Part shown: positions 1 to 10,900 of the stretch, piece by piece | Position numbering within the stretch: position 1 is the stretch's first letter | Layout: each line of letters begins with the position of its first letter | Origin: Daldinia sp. FL1419 | Lineage: Eukaryota; Ascomycota; Sordariomycetes; Xylariales; Hypoxylaceae | Length of the DNA stretch: 64,000 nucleotides | Direction: 5' to 3' | NCBI GenBank assembly: GCA_025201765.1 | Contig: MU623458.1 | Span: forward strand, 1-64,000 | Notes under the pieces: model-generated | What the model saw: only the letters and a program-made list of their open reading frames with translations | The model's database searches: none | Told to the model about the DNA's origin: nothing | Translations under genes and position numbers: made by a program

Positions 1-750
1 ATTTCTTAATATTATTTATTAATTTTAATTTTTTATTTATTATTTTTTTAATTAATTCTTTTATTTTAATTAATTTAAAAATATTATTTTATTATTATTT
101 TTGTTTTGTAGATATTATAATATTAATATATATTTTTTATATATTTATTATTTTTTTAATTTCTATTTTTATTTCCTTTATTAGGTTATTAATTTCAAAT
201 TTAATCATTTTTATTAATCTATTAATTAATATTATAATTATATTTATTTTATTAAATTTAATTTTTATTTTTATTTTATTCTTTTTTTTCTTTACAATAA
301 TAATCTTTAAGGTAGATTTATTTAAATTATAAACCTAACCATCCACCATCCATACATTACCTTTTTTATTTTTTCCTAACAATATTACCATTATACATAT
401 AATATAATGCCTTTTTATCATTTATTATAATATTAAATTTTTAATAAATTAAATTATATGGCTTTTTATAAAAGTTTTATAAAAAGACAATCAAAAAACC
501 AAAAAATCTAAAAGAATAATTAATTTAAAAAATATTTATATTAATTTATAGGGTTTCTAAATATTAAATATTAAATTTTAAATTTTTATAAATTTATATA
601 AAAAAAGAATTTTAAATTATTTTTTAAATTATTAATATATAAAATTATAAAAGATATTATAAATTAATATAATATCAAAGATATAATATATAAAAATTTG
701 GATCAAAACATTAAATATTTATATTTTTAAATAATTTTTAAAATATTAAA

Positions 751-1215
751 TAGGAGCTTTAATAGCTCCTGCAGGATATGCCCTACACTTCAATTAACCC
801 ATAACAATCAGAAACTATATAAATTTGAAGATATAAAATAACTATATCTTAATGGAAATATTAAGATGATTAAATAGATAATTTATTATATATGATTGTT
901 CTACAATAGTAACATGTATGAAAAGGTTATAAGCCCAAAGAATATATATTATTTATATAAAATTATATAGAAATGATTTTTGAAGAATTATGTATAATTT
1001 ATATTGATTAAACAGGAAAAACAATTATTAAAGCTTATATATATTTAAATAAATGTATGTAAATTTTATAAGGGTTTATTAAGGGATCTTCTAGAATAAT
1101 TCTTATTATATATTCTTATTGTATATTCTTATTATATATTCTTATTGTATATTCTTATTATATATTCTTATTGTGTATTCCAACCATATACTTATATTAT
1201 ATCAATTCAGAACTT
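751..1215. mobile_element. Degenerate repeat element, uninterrupted copy
   Basis: This stretch matches 3190-3304 followed by 6254-6580 in the same orientation. Shared landmarks are a 'ctcctgcaggatatgccc'-like start, 'acccataacaa', a run ending 'atattatttatataaaatta', and a closing 13-bp tandem repeat followed by 'attccaaccatatac'. It therefore shows the empty-site form of a repeat family whose second copy was split by an insertion. No coding capacity remains. The family (LTR, MITE or other) cannot be named from what is left. Confidence 0.7.
1100..1177 (+). repeat. 13-bp tandem repeat (ttcttattRtata), six units
   Basis: Six units of about 13 bp run head to tail, alternating 'ttcttattatata' and 'ttcttattgtata', so the higher-order period is 26 bp. 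The related copy at about 6495-6550 holds roughly four more diverged units, so unit number differs between the two copies of the element. Confidence 0.8.
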
Positions 1216-3189
1216 TCCAGAATTGATAAAATGACTTATTTAGTAAATCAATCTCAATAAAATAAATTGGAAAAATTATAAGGAAATATAACTAAACTAT
1301 AATTAATTTAATTAATTTAATTAAAATCTATATAAATTAAAATAATTAGAATAAATTTAAAATATATATAAAAAAAATCTTAAAACAAATATATTTTTAA
1401 TTCTTTAATTTTTTAATTGGTTATAATATTATATTTTAATTTAATTAATTAATTATTTTGTTATAATAGTAATTATATATTAATTTAATAATATTAAAAA
1501 TAGTTGGTAATTATTATAATATTAATATAATATATATGTTATATAAAATGTATTGAGTTGATTAAGTAAAATATAAGTTTTAAATAAGAAAAATCCATGT
1601 TATTGTTGAGAAAGTATTATATGAAGAAAAGTGTATTAATATTATTTGATGTATTTGATTTAATTAATAATTATTGCTTAGTAGTCTTATAATTGAATTA
1701 TAAATGGTTAAATTATAGTTTTTTTTTTATCTTTTTAGGACTTATTTAGATCAAAAATGTTTCAATATTTTTTTTCTTTTTTTTAAATACCTAATTTTGA
1801 TAGTAGGTGCTTGTTTATACTATACACTAACTAAACTAATATTAATTAATTATATATGTATAGGTGATATTCTTATATTTAACAACTTTAATACAATTAT
1901 ATTTTGTGGTGGTAGATGATTAGGTTTAAGATTCTTAAAATGCTCTTATATTATATCTTTCTAAATTATTTTTTTTAATTAGATTTAATATAATTATCTT
2001 ATTTCTTTTAATAATTATATATGATATTTTATTATATATTATCTTTATATGATATTTTATTATATATTATCTTTATAAGGTATTAATATATAATTATATA
2101 TTATAAATATTATAAATGCTTTATAAAATAATAATATATTATATTTAGGTTAATTAAATAATATATTATGTATTTGATTAATTAGTTACTTTTATGTTAA
2201 TTATATAAAAAATATTGTATATTAATATATTAATATATAAAAAATGATATATCTTCTTATTCAATCCATCCTATATAAATAACTCTTACAACACCATAAA
2301 CTCTAATTACATCTAACTTTTTATCCAATTAATTAATAATAATTTCAATTTTAATTTTAATAAATTGTAATATATAAATTAATATTAAAATAATAATAGT
2401 TTTAAATATTTTCCATCCTTTCCATATAAATAATTTAATTAAATACTTTAATAATAATTTCAAAGCTGTAGATTTATTTCTATAATTTTTTATAAATATT
2501 ATTTTATTATCAGATTTATAATAATCTTTAAATATTTATATATATTTTTAATACTTATATTTAATTATTTAATTGGTCTTATCTTTATTAATACATAATC
2601 TAAATATAATTCAAATTTTATAATTATATTTTATAACTATATATCTCTATAATATTTATAATTCTTTATAATACTTTATAACTATTTTTATAGGTATTTA
2701 ATTAATTTTCTATAATATTTCAAATATCCATATATAAGCTCTTTATCTTTGAATAACCTAATTAATATTTTTAAATTTACATTTAATTTATTTTTAATAT
2801 TTTAATACTCCAAATTACTATATATTACATTACTAAATTACATATTATCTAATCATACAATTTTAAGATATTCTCTATATTTTAAATTTCCAATATTGGT
2901 TATATAAAGGTTTTAAATACATTAAAATTAATTTAAAATTTCAAGATCAAATTAATATCCCTCACTCTTTATTCTCTTAATATTTATTTTCTTTAATTTA
3001 AAATTATAATCATCCTAATTAAACAATATCAATTCTAATCAAAATAATATAAATAATATTAACCATATTTTTCAAATCTTTATATATTTTAATCCCAATT
3101 AATATCAATCTTTATAATAACAATCCCAATAAAATAATTATCTTAAAACTAAAAAATTACAATATTTAAAAACTCTATGTAATCACCAT

Positions 3190-3304
3190 TAAACAAGAAC
3201 TCTAATAATTCCTACAAAATATACCCTATACTTCAACTAACCCATAACAACCAAAGGCTATACAAATTTAAGGATATAAAATAATTATATTTTAATAAAA
3301 TATT
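3190..3304. mobile_element. Left part of the interrupted second element copy
   Basis: This part aligns with 751-863 and stops where the (TTTA)n tail of an insertion begins. The rest of the same element resumes at 6242-6253. Its last 12 bases (3293-3304, taataaaatatt) are repeated exactly at 6242-6253. Confidence 0.65.
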
Positions 3305-3590
3305 ATTTATTTATTTATTTATTACTACCCCGATTTACCTAGAATATATTACAGGTATCTGGTCCATCTCTTAGTATTTGTTCCGGGTAGGAATCGTGTT
3401 CCAGAGAAAACCTACCCACTACCTATCCAAATAAGCTACGTTATTATAATTTTAATTTTACCCTATATTTTTATTAGAATTTACCTTTTAATAGAAATAA
3501 TTAGACTTTAATATAGAAAAACATTTTATATATTATCCAGGACGAAGTCCGGTATATTATACTAAAACTTTCCAATAAATTATTATGTGA

Positions 3591-3666
3591 AATTGATAAG
3601 AAATTGATAAGAAATTGATAAGAAATTGATAAGAAATTGATAAGAAATTGATAAGAAATTGATAAA
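3591..3666 (+). repeat. 11-bp tandem repeat (aattgataaga), about 7 units
   Basis: Nearly perfect 11-bp units run from 3591 to 3666, followed by decayed units (taataaataat, gataagagct) to about 3718. They lie inside the 2.9-kb insertion. Their near-identity contrasts with the decayed surroundings, so the expansion is probably more recent than the mutation of the block. Confidence 0.85.
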
Positions 3667-3779
3667 TAATTAATAAATAATTAATAATAATTGATAAGAG
3701 CTGATAAGAGCTGATAAGGGGTAAAAAACATATTAAAAAATTTAAAGTTTAAGAAAATATTTATGATTGGGTGTATCTT

Positions 3780-5900
3780 TTTTATTAGTAAGAATTTAAG
3801 CTGATCAAACAAGAAAACAATTTCTAAAAAAACTCTAATAACTCCTACAAAATATGCCCTAACCTTACATTTTTATTGTACAAATCTCTATAGAAAAATT
3901 AATAATTTTATCTTTGAGAATTTGAATTGATTAAACAGGAAAATAACTTTTGAGGGTTTATTTATATTAAATATAAGCTCTAATTGAATAGGAGCTCTTG
4001 TAGGACATACCCTACAATTTTATTGTATGAAGCTCTATGGAAAAACTGATGATTTAGTGCTTGAGAATTTGAGCTGATTAGATAGGAACATAACTTCTGA
4101 AGGTTTATTTATTTGAATAGGAGTTTTAATTGATTAGGAGCTCTAATTGCTCCTGTAGGATATGCCTTGCATTTTATTGTATGAATTTTTATGGAAAAAC
4201 TAATAATTAAGTACATCCTAATTTGAGTTGATTAGATAGGAAAACAATTTTTGGAGGTTTATTTATGTTGAATATAAGTTTTAATTGAATATAAGCTTTA
4301 ATTGAACAGGAGCTCCTGCAAAATATGCCCTGTAGTTTTATTATACAAATCTCTATTGAAAATTGATGATTTTGTGTTTGAGAACTTGAGTTGATTAAAT
4401 TAAAATCAACACTTAAAGGCTTATATATTGAATATGAGTTTAAATTAAACAAAAGTTTGAATTAAACAGGAGTTCCTGTAGTTTTATTGTATGAATCTTT
4501 ATGGAAAAACTGATGATTTTATGTTTGGGAATTTAAGCTGATCAAACAAAAATCAACACTTAAGGGCCTATACATTAAACATAAACTCTAATTGAATAGG
4601 AGTTCCTGCAGGATATGCCCTAACCCTACACTTTTATTGTACAAAATTTTATAATTTTAAAAATTAACAATTCTATCCTTAAGAACTTAAACTGATTAGA
4701 TAAGAAAACAACTTCTAAAAGTTTATTTATATTAAACAAGAACTTTAATTAAACAGAAACTCTAATAGCTCCTACAAGATATACACTAACCCTACACTTT
4801 TATTATACAAATCTCTATAGAAAAATTAATGATTTTATATTTAAAAACCTAAGCTAATCAAATAAATAAATAATTTCTAAAGGCCTATACATTAAATATA
4901 AACTTTAATTAAATAAAAACTCCTACAAAATATGGCCTATAATTTTATCCCACAAAGCTCTATAGAAAACTAACAATTCTATACTTAAAAACTTAAGTTA
5001 ATCAAATAAGAAAATAATATTTAAGGACCTATACATTAAACATAAACTCTAATTGAACAAAAACTCTAATTAAATAAAAACTCCTGCAAGACATGCCCTA
5101 CAGTTTTATCATACAAAACTAACAATTCTATTCTTGAGAACTTAAGCTGATCAAATAAGAAAATAATTTTTAAAGGCCTATATATTAAACATAAGCTCTA
5201 ATTAAATAAAAACTCCTACAAAACATACCTTATACTTTTATCATACAAAATTTTATAATTTTAAAAATTAACAATTCTATACTTAAAAACTTAAGTTAAT
5301 TAAATAAAAAAATAATTTTTAAAGGCCTATTTATATTGAATATAAACTCTAATTAAATAAGAATTTCTGTAAGATATACCCTAACCCTACATTTTTATCG
5401 TATAAAACTTTATAAAAAACTAATAATTTAATACTTTTAAACTAATCAAATAAAAAAACAACTTCTAAAGAACTTTAATAGTTTTTACAAGATATACCCT
5501 AACCCTATACTTTTATCATACAAAACTTTATAAAAAAACTAATAATTTTATACTTAAGAACTTAAACTAATCAAACAAAAAAATAACTCTCCTAAAGGCC
5601 TATTTATATTAAATATGAGTTTTAATAGCTTTTATAAAATATACTCTACATTTCATTATATAAATCTCTATCAAAAACTAACAATTCTATATTTAAACAC
5701 TTGAGCTAATCAGATAAGAAAACAACTTTTGAGGGTTTATTTACATATCAAAAAACCTATAAAAATTTTAAAAAGATTAGATTAACAGACTTTATCTTAA
5801 TCCTATTACCTCAACTTATTACTAAATTAATAATTCTATATTTAAGAACTTAAGCTAATCAGATAAGAAAATAATTTTTGAAGGTTTATTTACATATTAA
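3780..5900. repeat. Degenerate tandem array, about 14 units of ~150 bp
   Basis: A unit recurs about every 148-155 bp. It contains 'ctcctgcaggatatgcccta', 'ttttattgtatgaatctctatgg', 'ctgatgattttgtgcttgag' and 'agctgattagataggaaaa' modules (best seen around 3990-4110 and 4140-4260). Anchors of the last module lie near 3914, 4063, 4217, 4379, 4526, 4679, 4843, 4985, 5134, 5285, 5435, 5555, 5694 and 5840. Units up to about 4640 keep G and have lost C, while units from about 4650 to 5690 keep C and have lost G. A related single unit starts both copies of the 751-1215 element. Confidence 0.75.
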
Positions 5901-6253
5901 AAACCTTATAAAAACCTTAGAATGATTGGTTCTATAAAGGCTAATAAAATCTTACAACTCCAATTATATAATTATATTACAACCCTCTATAAAAACCTAC
6001 CTTTAAAAAAAATTAAAAGAATTTAAAGAAATAATAAAAAAATAATAAAAAAATAATAAAAAAAAACTTATGTAATTAAGGTGACTCAATTATAAAAATA
6101 ATTAAAAAGGGAATTTAATTAAAAATATAAGAATAATTTTAATATCAGTTATATGAAGTGATATGGTGGTGGCCCGGGTGTGGGACAACGACGAGGTCTA
6201 AGATGGCTTCATTGTTTTCTTTAATTCATTGTTTTCTTCAATAATAAAATATT

Positions 6254-6580
6254 AAAATAATTAAATAAATAATTTATTATATATAATTACTCTATAATAA
6301 TAACATATATAAAAAAATTATAAACCCAAAAAATATATATTATTTATATAAAATTATATAGAAATAATTTTTAAAGAATTATTTATAACTTATATTAATT
6401 AGGCAAGAAAAACACCTACTAAAACCTATATATATTTAAATAAATATATATAAACCTTATAAAAGTCTATTAAAGGGTCTTTTAAAATAATTCTTATTAT
6501 GTACTCCTACTACGTACTCCTATTACATATCTCTATTGCATATTCCAACCACATACTCATACTATACCAGTTCAATATAT
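6254..6580. mobile_element. Right part of the interrupted second element copy
   Basis: This continues the alignment with 863-1215, through 'attatttatataaaattatatagaaat' to the shortened 13-bp repeat and 'attccaaccacatactcatac'. Compared with the uninterrupted copy, most differences are G to A here against C to T there, so the two copies were mutated on opposite strands. Confidence 0.65.
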
Positions 6581-7070
6581 AATATAAAAATAAAGATTTT
6601 GAGATTTAATTTTAAAAATTGGAAAAAGTATAATTTAAGTTTAATTTAAATTTATAATTAATATATTAAAATTTAAAGTTCTATATTTAATATTGGAAAT
6701 ATAATTATAAATTATCTAATAATATATTAAGAAAATCATATATTTTAAAAATTTATAAAAATCCTTAAATAACGTTATTTTAATTCCAAAATAATATAAA
6801 TAAATTAAAAGTTATTTAATTAAATAATAATTAAAATTATATTTTAAAATAATATATATAAAAGATATAATAATCATTTAAATTTATCTATATTTTTCAA
6901 CAATTTTTCATTATCTACAACCTTAAATATATAACCATATAATAGGCCTTTTAAATCCAAAAAAATCTTATAAAGTTCTACCAAATTTAATTAATTTAAT
7001 AAAACAAATTGCATCCAAATAACTCCTAAATTAGTAAAATTATGACTTTTATATATTTTTGGCTTACATT

Positions 7071-7957
7071 TTTTACCTGTCCGATCACTTCCTAGACCCG
7101 ATTTGTACCTAAAACGTTCTTATTCTACCTATCGCCCCACTAGTCGAAGAAATGTGACAGGAGCTGATGGAGACCAACGTGAATCAGAAATCAATTTAGA
7201 CTCAGCCCCCCCACGTACAAGCAGCGTCGTTCTTTTTTTACCCTCATAACCTTTCCCTTCTACTGGGATCTACATACTTACTACACATAAAACTTACCAC
7301 ATATCTGACTTACCTACGCCCAACCTACTTCTTTTTGCATAAGGACATAAAACACATTCACCGTTATAAAGACGCCAATTTTCGGCCCATCGAAAGATAT
7401 CGGCATCGAGCTTATAGCTTATTTTAACAAAGTGACATACATACTTACATGCCTTTAGGGAACGCACACTAGGAACGCCTACGGGGTATTTTTATCCTAT
7501 CCTACCTAGGTATTCACTGGAGTCCACTTCTTCTGCCTAGTCTTCGAAAATCGCGTCTCCTACCGTTCGATTATCTTCTATATTCAATCTCTCTTCCCTG
7601 CCTCGCCTCCGTCCTTGCGCCTGGCTGGTTCCGGAGCTTTCGCGTCGTGCGAGGCAGAGTAGAGGTCGAGGGGCCCATCATTTAGGAGTAGAGCGTAGAA
7701 GAAAATAAGACGGTCTAGGCTGACAGAAGCAAAACTTCGGACGACAGCCTCGGGTCAGCGCCCCCCCTTTTCGTGAAAAAGACATTGCTTCTTGATTATA
7801 TGTTTTATTTTTTCGGCACCGGAATCCACTACGTACTTCCCAATGCATAGCAGCCAGCTTCCTTCAGCCTTGCTCTAACCAGCAGGCTATCATGAGCCCG
7901 CCCTTCAACGCTAGGCCTCAGCATTTCCCTTTCTAGGCCGGCTCCCGTCTTCGCGAG
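7071..7957. other. 5' intergenic and leader region of the OGT gene
   Basis: The composition is normal from here on. The stretch holds a 'tacctaggta' motif near 7504 and T/C-rich tracts near 7570-7620, which are common upstream of fungal transcription starts. No further gene is visible. The frame of the downstream CDS is open back to 7937, directly after 'ttctag', so a spliced upstream exon cannot be excluded. Confidence 0.4.
7892..7936 (+). other. Short upstream ORF before OGT (14 codons)
   Basis: An ATG at 7892 opens a 14-codon frame that ends in TAG at 7934-7936, 21 nt before the proposed OGT start at 7958. If transcribed as leader it could dampen translation. Alternatively the 'ttctag' at its end is a splice acceptor of an unseen upstream exon. 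Confidence 0.4.
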
Positions 7958-10900
7958 ATGTTACCCTCCGTTCAAATGCATCAGATGGTGCATCCATCCC
8001 ACCATCTCGACTCTTTATCGCCCTTTCCACTAGATCGAAAACAGGATTGTCACTCTTTTCACCATTATACACGTGCCGCTACCAGAGGATCGGAATCTCC
8101 TTTAGGTTTTGGCTTCGGTTCCATGCATAGCAGATTTCCCATTCGTTCTTCGCAGCCGATGCATCCGAGGTTGAACGCATTCATGATCCCGTCGCACGTA
8201 GCCGACCACGACGAGCATCAGCTTCGACGCAAAACGCCAAATGGGACGATCGATGCCGGATATGATGGCAACCCAGCCCAGCTCGCCTCAGGTCCCCCGC
8301 CTTTGAAGCATATGATCTTGCCCGTCTCTAACTTCATGCATACCGTCGCATATGCCCATCAGGATCCACATATCATACAACATCATCCCAAACCCTCCGT
8401 CGACGACTGGTCATTCCAACAACACCAACTCTTCAATCTTCCGGATCATGGTAGCATTGCTCTCGACTCCAGCATACTACCGTTCACAGGCGGCTGGCGA
8501 CGAGGGCTATTCAATGATTCTCGTGCCCTCATGGCCGTCGATGCTACGCCTAATGGATTACCTACAGTGGCTTATCCTTATAATAATGGAGTCCATATAC
8601 CAACGGCTCTACAGCCTATATACCAGCACCCTCCAGGTCCCGCGATATTTGATAATGGAGGGTTGCTTCCACCTTCTGCCTGGGCCGAGGCGAACGTCCC
8701 TAGCTATCATCCTAGTGCGCGCCCGGACAGTCTAAACCATCATGCCGTAAATTACCCGCCCATGCAGCCTCGCTCGTCCAATACCTTCATGCCGGTTAGG
8801 ACATCCTTGAATACAATGGCCCATTACGAGGAAGGTTCCATGGGTCTGCACACACCATCCCAGGGGCTGGAGTCTCTTACCCTCGAACCTACTCAGTACG
8901 TTAGGCCTCGATTAGAGTTGAACGAGAGTTCGGCGCCTGTGATGTTCCGAGAGAAGGCGCTCGCAAATGCCCACAGGTCCTATCTAGAGCTTCTAGCATA
9001 TCTACATTGTAGCAAAAAGTCTCAGTGCCGTTCCGCCCAGGATTCCAGGTCGTCTAAGATGGTGATTTTCCCAAGAGTACCAAGGCCTCTGAATCACCCA
9101 AGTTGTTTCTTGACCCCGCGGCGTTCTCGAGACACGCATAGCTTTAGAGACTTCAGCAATAATAGTCATCATGTAGTGAGTTCTCCACTGGAGGGACCGT
9201 CGGATATATACGGACAGCACGCTATGAAGCACCTGTCGCGAATGGAAGACGCCTCTCGCTCGGCCTTCTACTATCCGTTCCATGGGGATAGTTCGGGATA
9301 TCCCGTTACCGACTCCGAACGAGGGAGGCTACTGCTCAAGCCCCTCTCTAATGCGAAGGCTGCTGTAGAGATACTGACTCATTTATGCGAACAAAGCGGT
9401 TGGAAATGGGTAGATGGCATGTTACTTGGTGGTTGTTTACATTACGGCCTCGAGCGTTACGAGCAATCGTTAGAATGGTTTCAGAGAGTTATATCTCTAG
9501 ATGAGACGTAGGTTCTTGTTTTAAACCTATTCTTTCTTTTTTTTTTTTGTGTCGGTTTCCAGTAAAATAGCTAGCTAACCGTGCTTTCAAGGCATGTTGA
9601 GGCCATTTCCAATGCGGCTGCGACTCTTTATTGCTTGAATAGACATGAAGAGGCTGAGCGGCATTGGTTGCGGGCGGTCCGCTTACGACCCAGTTTTCTG
9701 GAAGCCCTGGAGCACCTCATCGGGCTTCTATGTTCCAGCCATAGGAGCAAGGAAGCTGTCGATATTATTAATTTTGTTCAACAATCCCTTCGCCTCTCTG
9801 ATCCATCCGGTTGTGATGGTAACCCTGATGCTAGCAACGGGGCACATCATTCTATATACGGCGAAGCCCAATCGCATCCGAATTCACGTTGTGATCCGGC
9901 ACATAGTAGCGACAACGTAGAGGAATCGAGGTTGCCTGGCTTTGGATCCAGCGGCTATCGCGTAGGCGGCAGCGAGAATGGCCGCATTATAGCTTTAATT
10001 CATGCCAAAGGGAATATGCTATACGCCTTAAAAGATATTGATCAGGCGTCCGAAGCCTTCGAGGAAGCTGTGCTAATTAGCGCTGGGAAGAAACTTAAAT
10101 GCATCAATTCGTTAATACGCCGAATACAGGCCGTCCTATCCCCTTCAGATCTATGTGGGTCCTCGAGACGAGGTAGTCTTCGGCTGCCATCTATTGGACC
10201 ACTGTTGCTCCCCCCAGAGAAGGCGAGACATACGGCCCAGTTGGTTTTCGCGACTCATGGTGAACTGCCTGGGTTGCGTTTCGTGCCGGACGGCGCGCCA
10301 AAAAGGTCGGCAATCTCCACTACAAGTAATTCGTTGCTATCGTTGGCAAAAATATTCCAAGATGCCATGTCGAATGGGGGTTCCTTTCCAAGGTTGTTAC
10401 GCCAGCCTTCCGGCATTGGTGACATCTTGGCGCTCTACTACTTATCTCTATCGCTCTCTGAGAGCCCTTCGACAGCCAACAATGTGGGGATTCTATTGGC
10501 CAGTGTCCAGCACACGAGTCCGGCTTCTCAGTTACAGATTCTGGAAAGTCCTAACGTACCACAGATCCCTGGGATTGCTCCCGGTAGTGGTCTCGCCTTA
10601 GCTCTTGCGTATTACAACTATGGTCTAAGCTTGGACTCTAAGCACGTTCATCTCCACACGAATCTAGGAAGTCTGTTGAAGGATATTGGTCAGCTGGATA
10701 TGGCAATCCAAATGTATGAGCAAGCAGTGGCCTGTGACGGCAACTTTGATATCGCTCTTACAAATCTCGCCAATGCTGTCAAAGACCGTGGACGCATCAG
10801 TGATGCAATTATGTATTATAGGCGGGCTGTTAACGCTAACCCCGAATTTGCGGAGGCTGTGTGTGGTCTTTCCACAGCCCTGAACTCCGTTTGCGATTGG

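Larger units (their letters stand above)
3305..6241 (-). mobile_element. 2.9-kb insertion with 12-bp target duplication, LINE/SINE-like tail
   Basis: The segment is bracketed by a perfect 12-bp duplication, taataaaatatt at 3293-3304 and 6242-6253, and splits an element whose uninterrupted copy lies at 751-1215. Its left edge is (TTTA)n followed by 'ttactac', which on the minus strand is a 3' tail of (TAAA)n, as expected for non-LTR retroelements. Just inside the tail is a hairpin-forming module (3385-3420) that recurs at 27688-27735. The right edge is a GC-richer stretch (6165-6215), possibly the 5' end. Most of the interior is a degenerate tandem array. No reverse transcriptase can be read because the sequence is heavily mutated. 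The insertion is well supported by the flanks; the element class is inferred. Confidence 0.55.
1..7070. repeat. AT-rich, RIP-like degenerate transposon block
   Basis: The block is almost entirely A and T, has stops in every frame and contains no credible gene; the only listed-length open frame (4207-4452, minus) is low-complexity AT translation. Diverged repeat copies inside it differ mainly by C/T or G/A exchanges, which is what repeat-induced point mutation produces in ascomycetes. Small GC-richer islands survive near 3330-3430, 3540-3555 and 6165-6215. The change to normal composition at about 7060-7080 is abrupt, just upstream of the O-GlcNAc transferase gene. RIP is inferred from composition and from the repeat pairs; no intact transposase or reverse transcriptase is visible. 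Confidence 0.85.

Noticed and set aside
3346..3425. Pol III A/B boxes (tRNA-derived SINE) in the tailed module
   Set aside because: A-box-like TAGTGGGTAGG and B-box-like GATTCCTACCC can be read on the minus strand, but their starts are only about 26 nt apart and the B box is a poor match.
4207..4452. 81-codon minus-strand frame in the AT-rich block
   Set aside because: It falls in the degenerate tandem array; its Asn/Ile/Lys/Ser content simply reflects AT-rich sequence.
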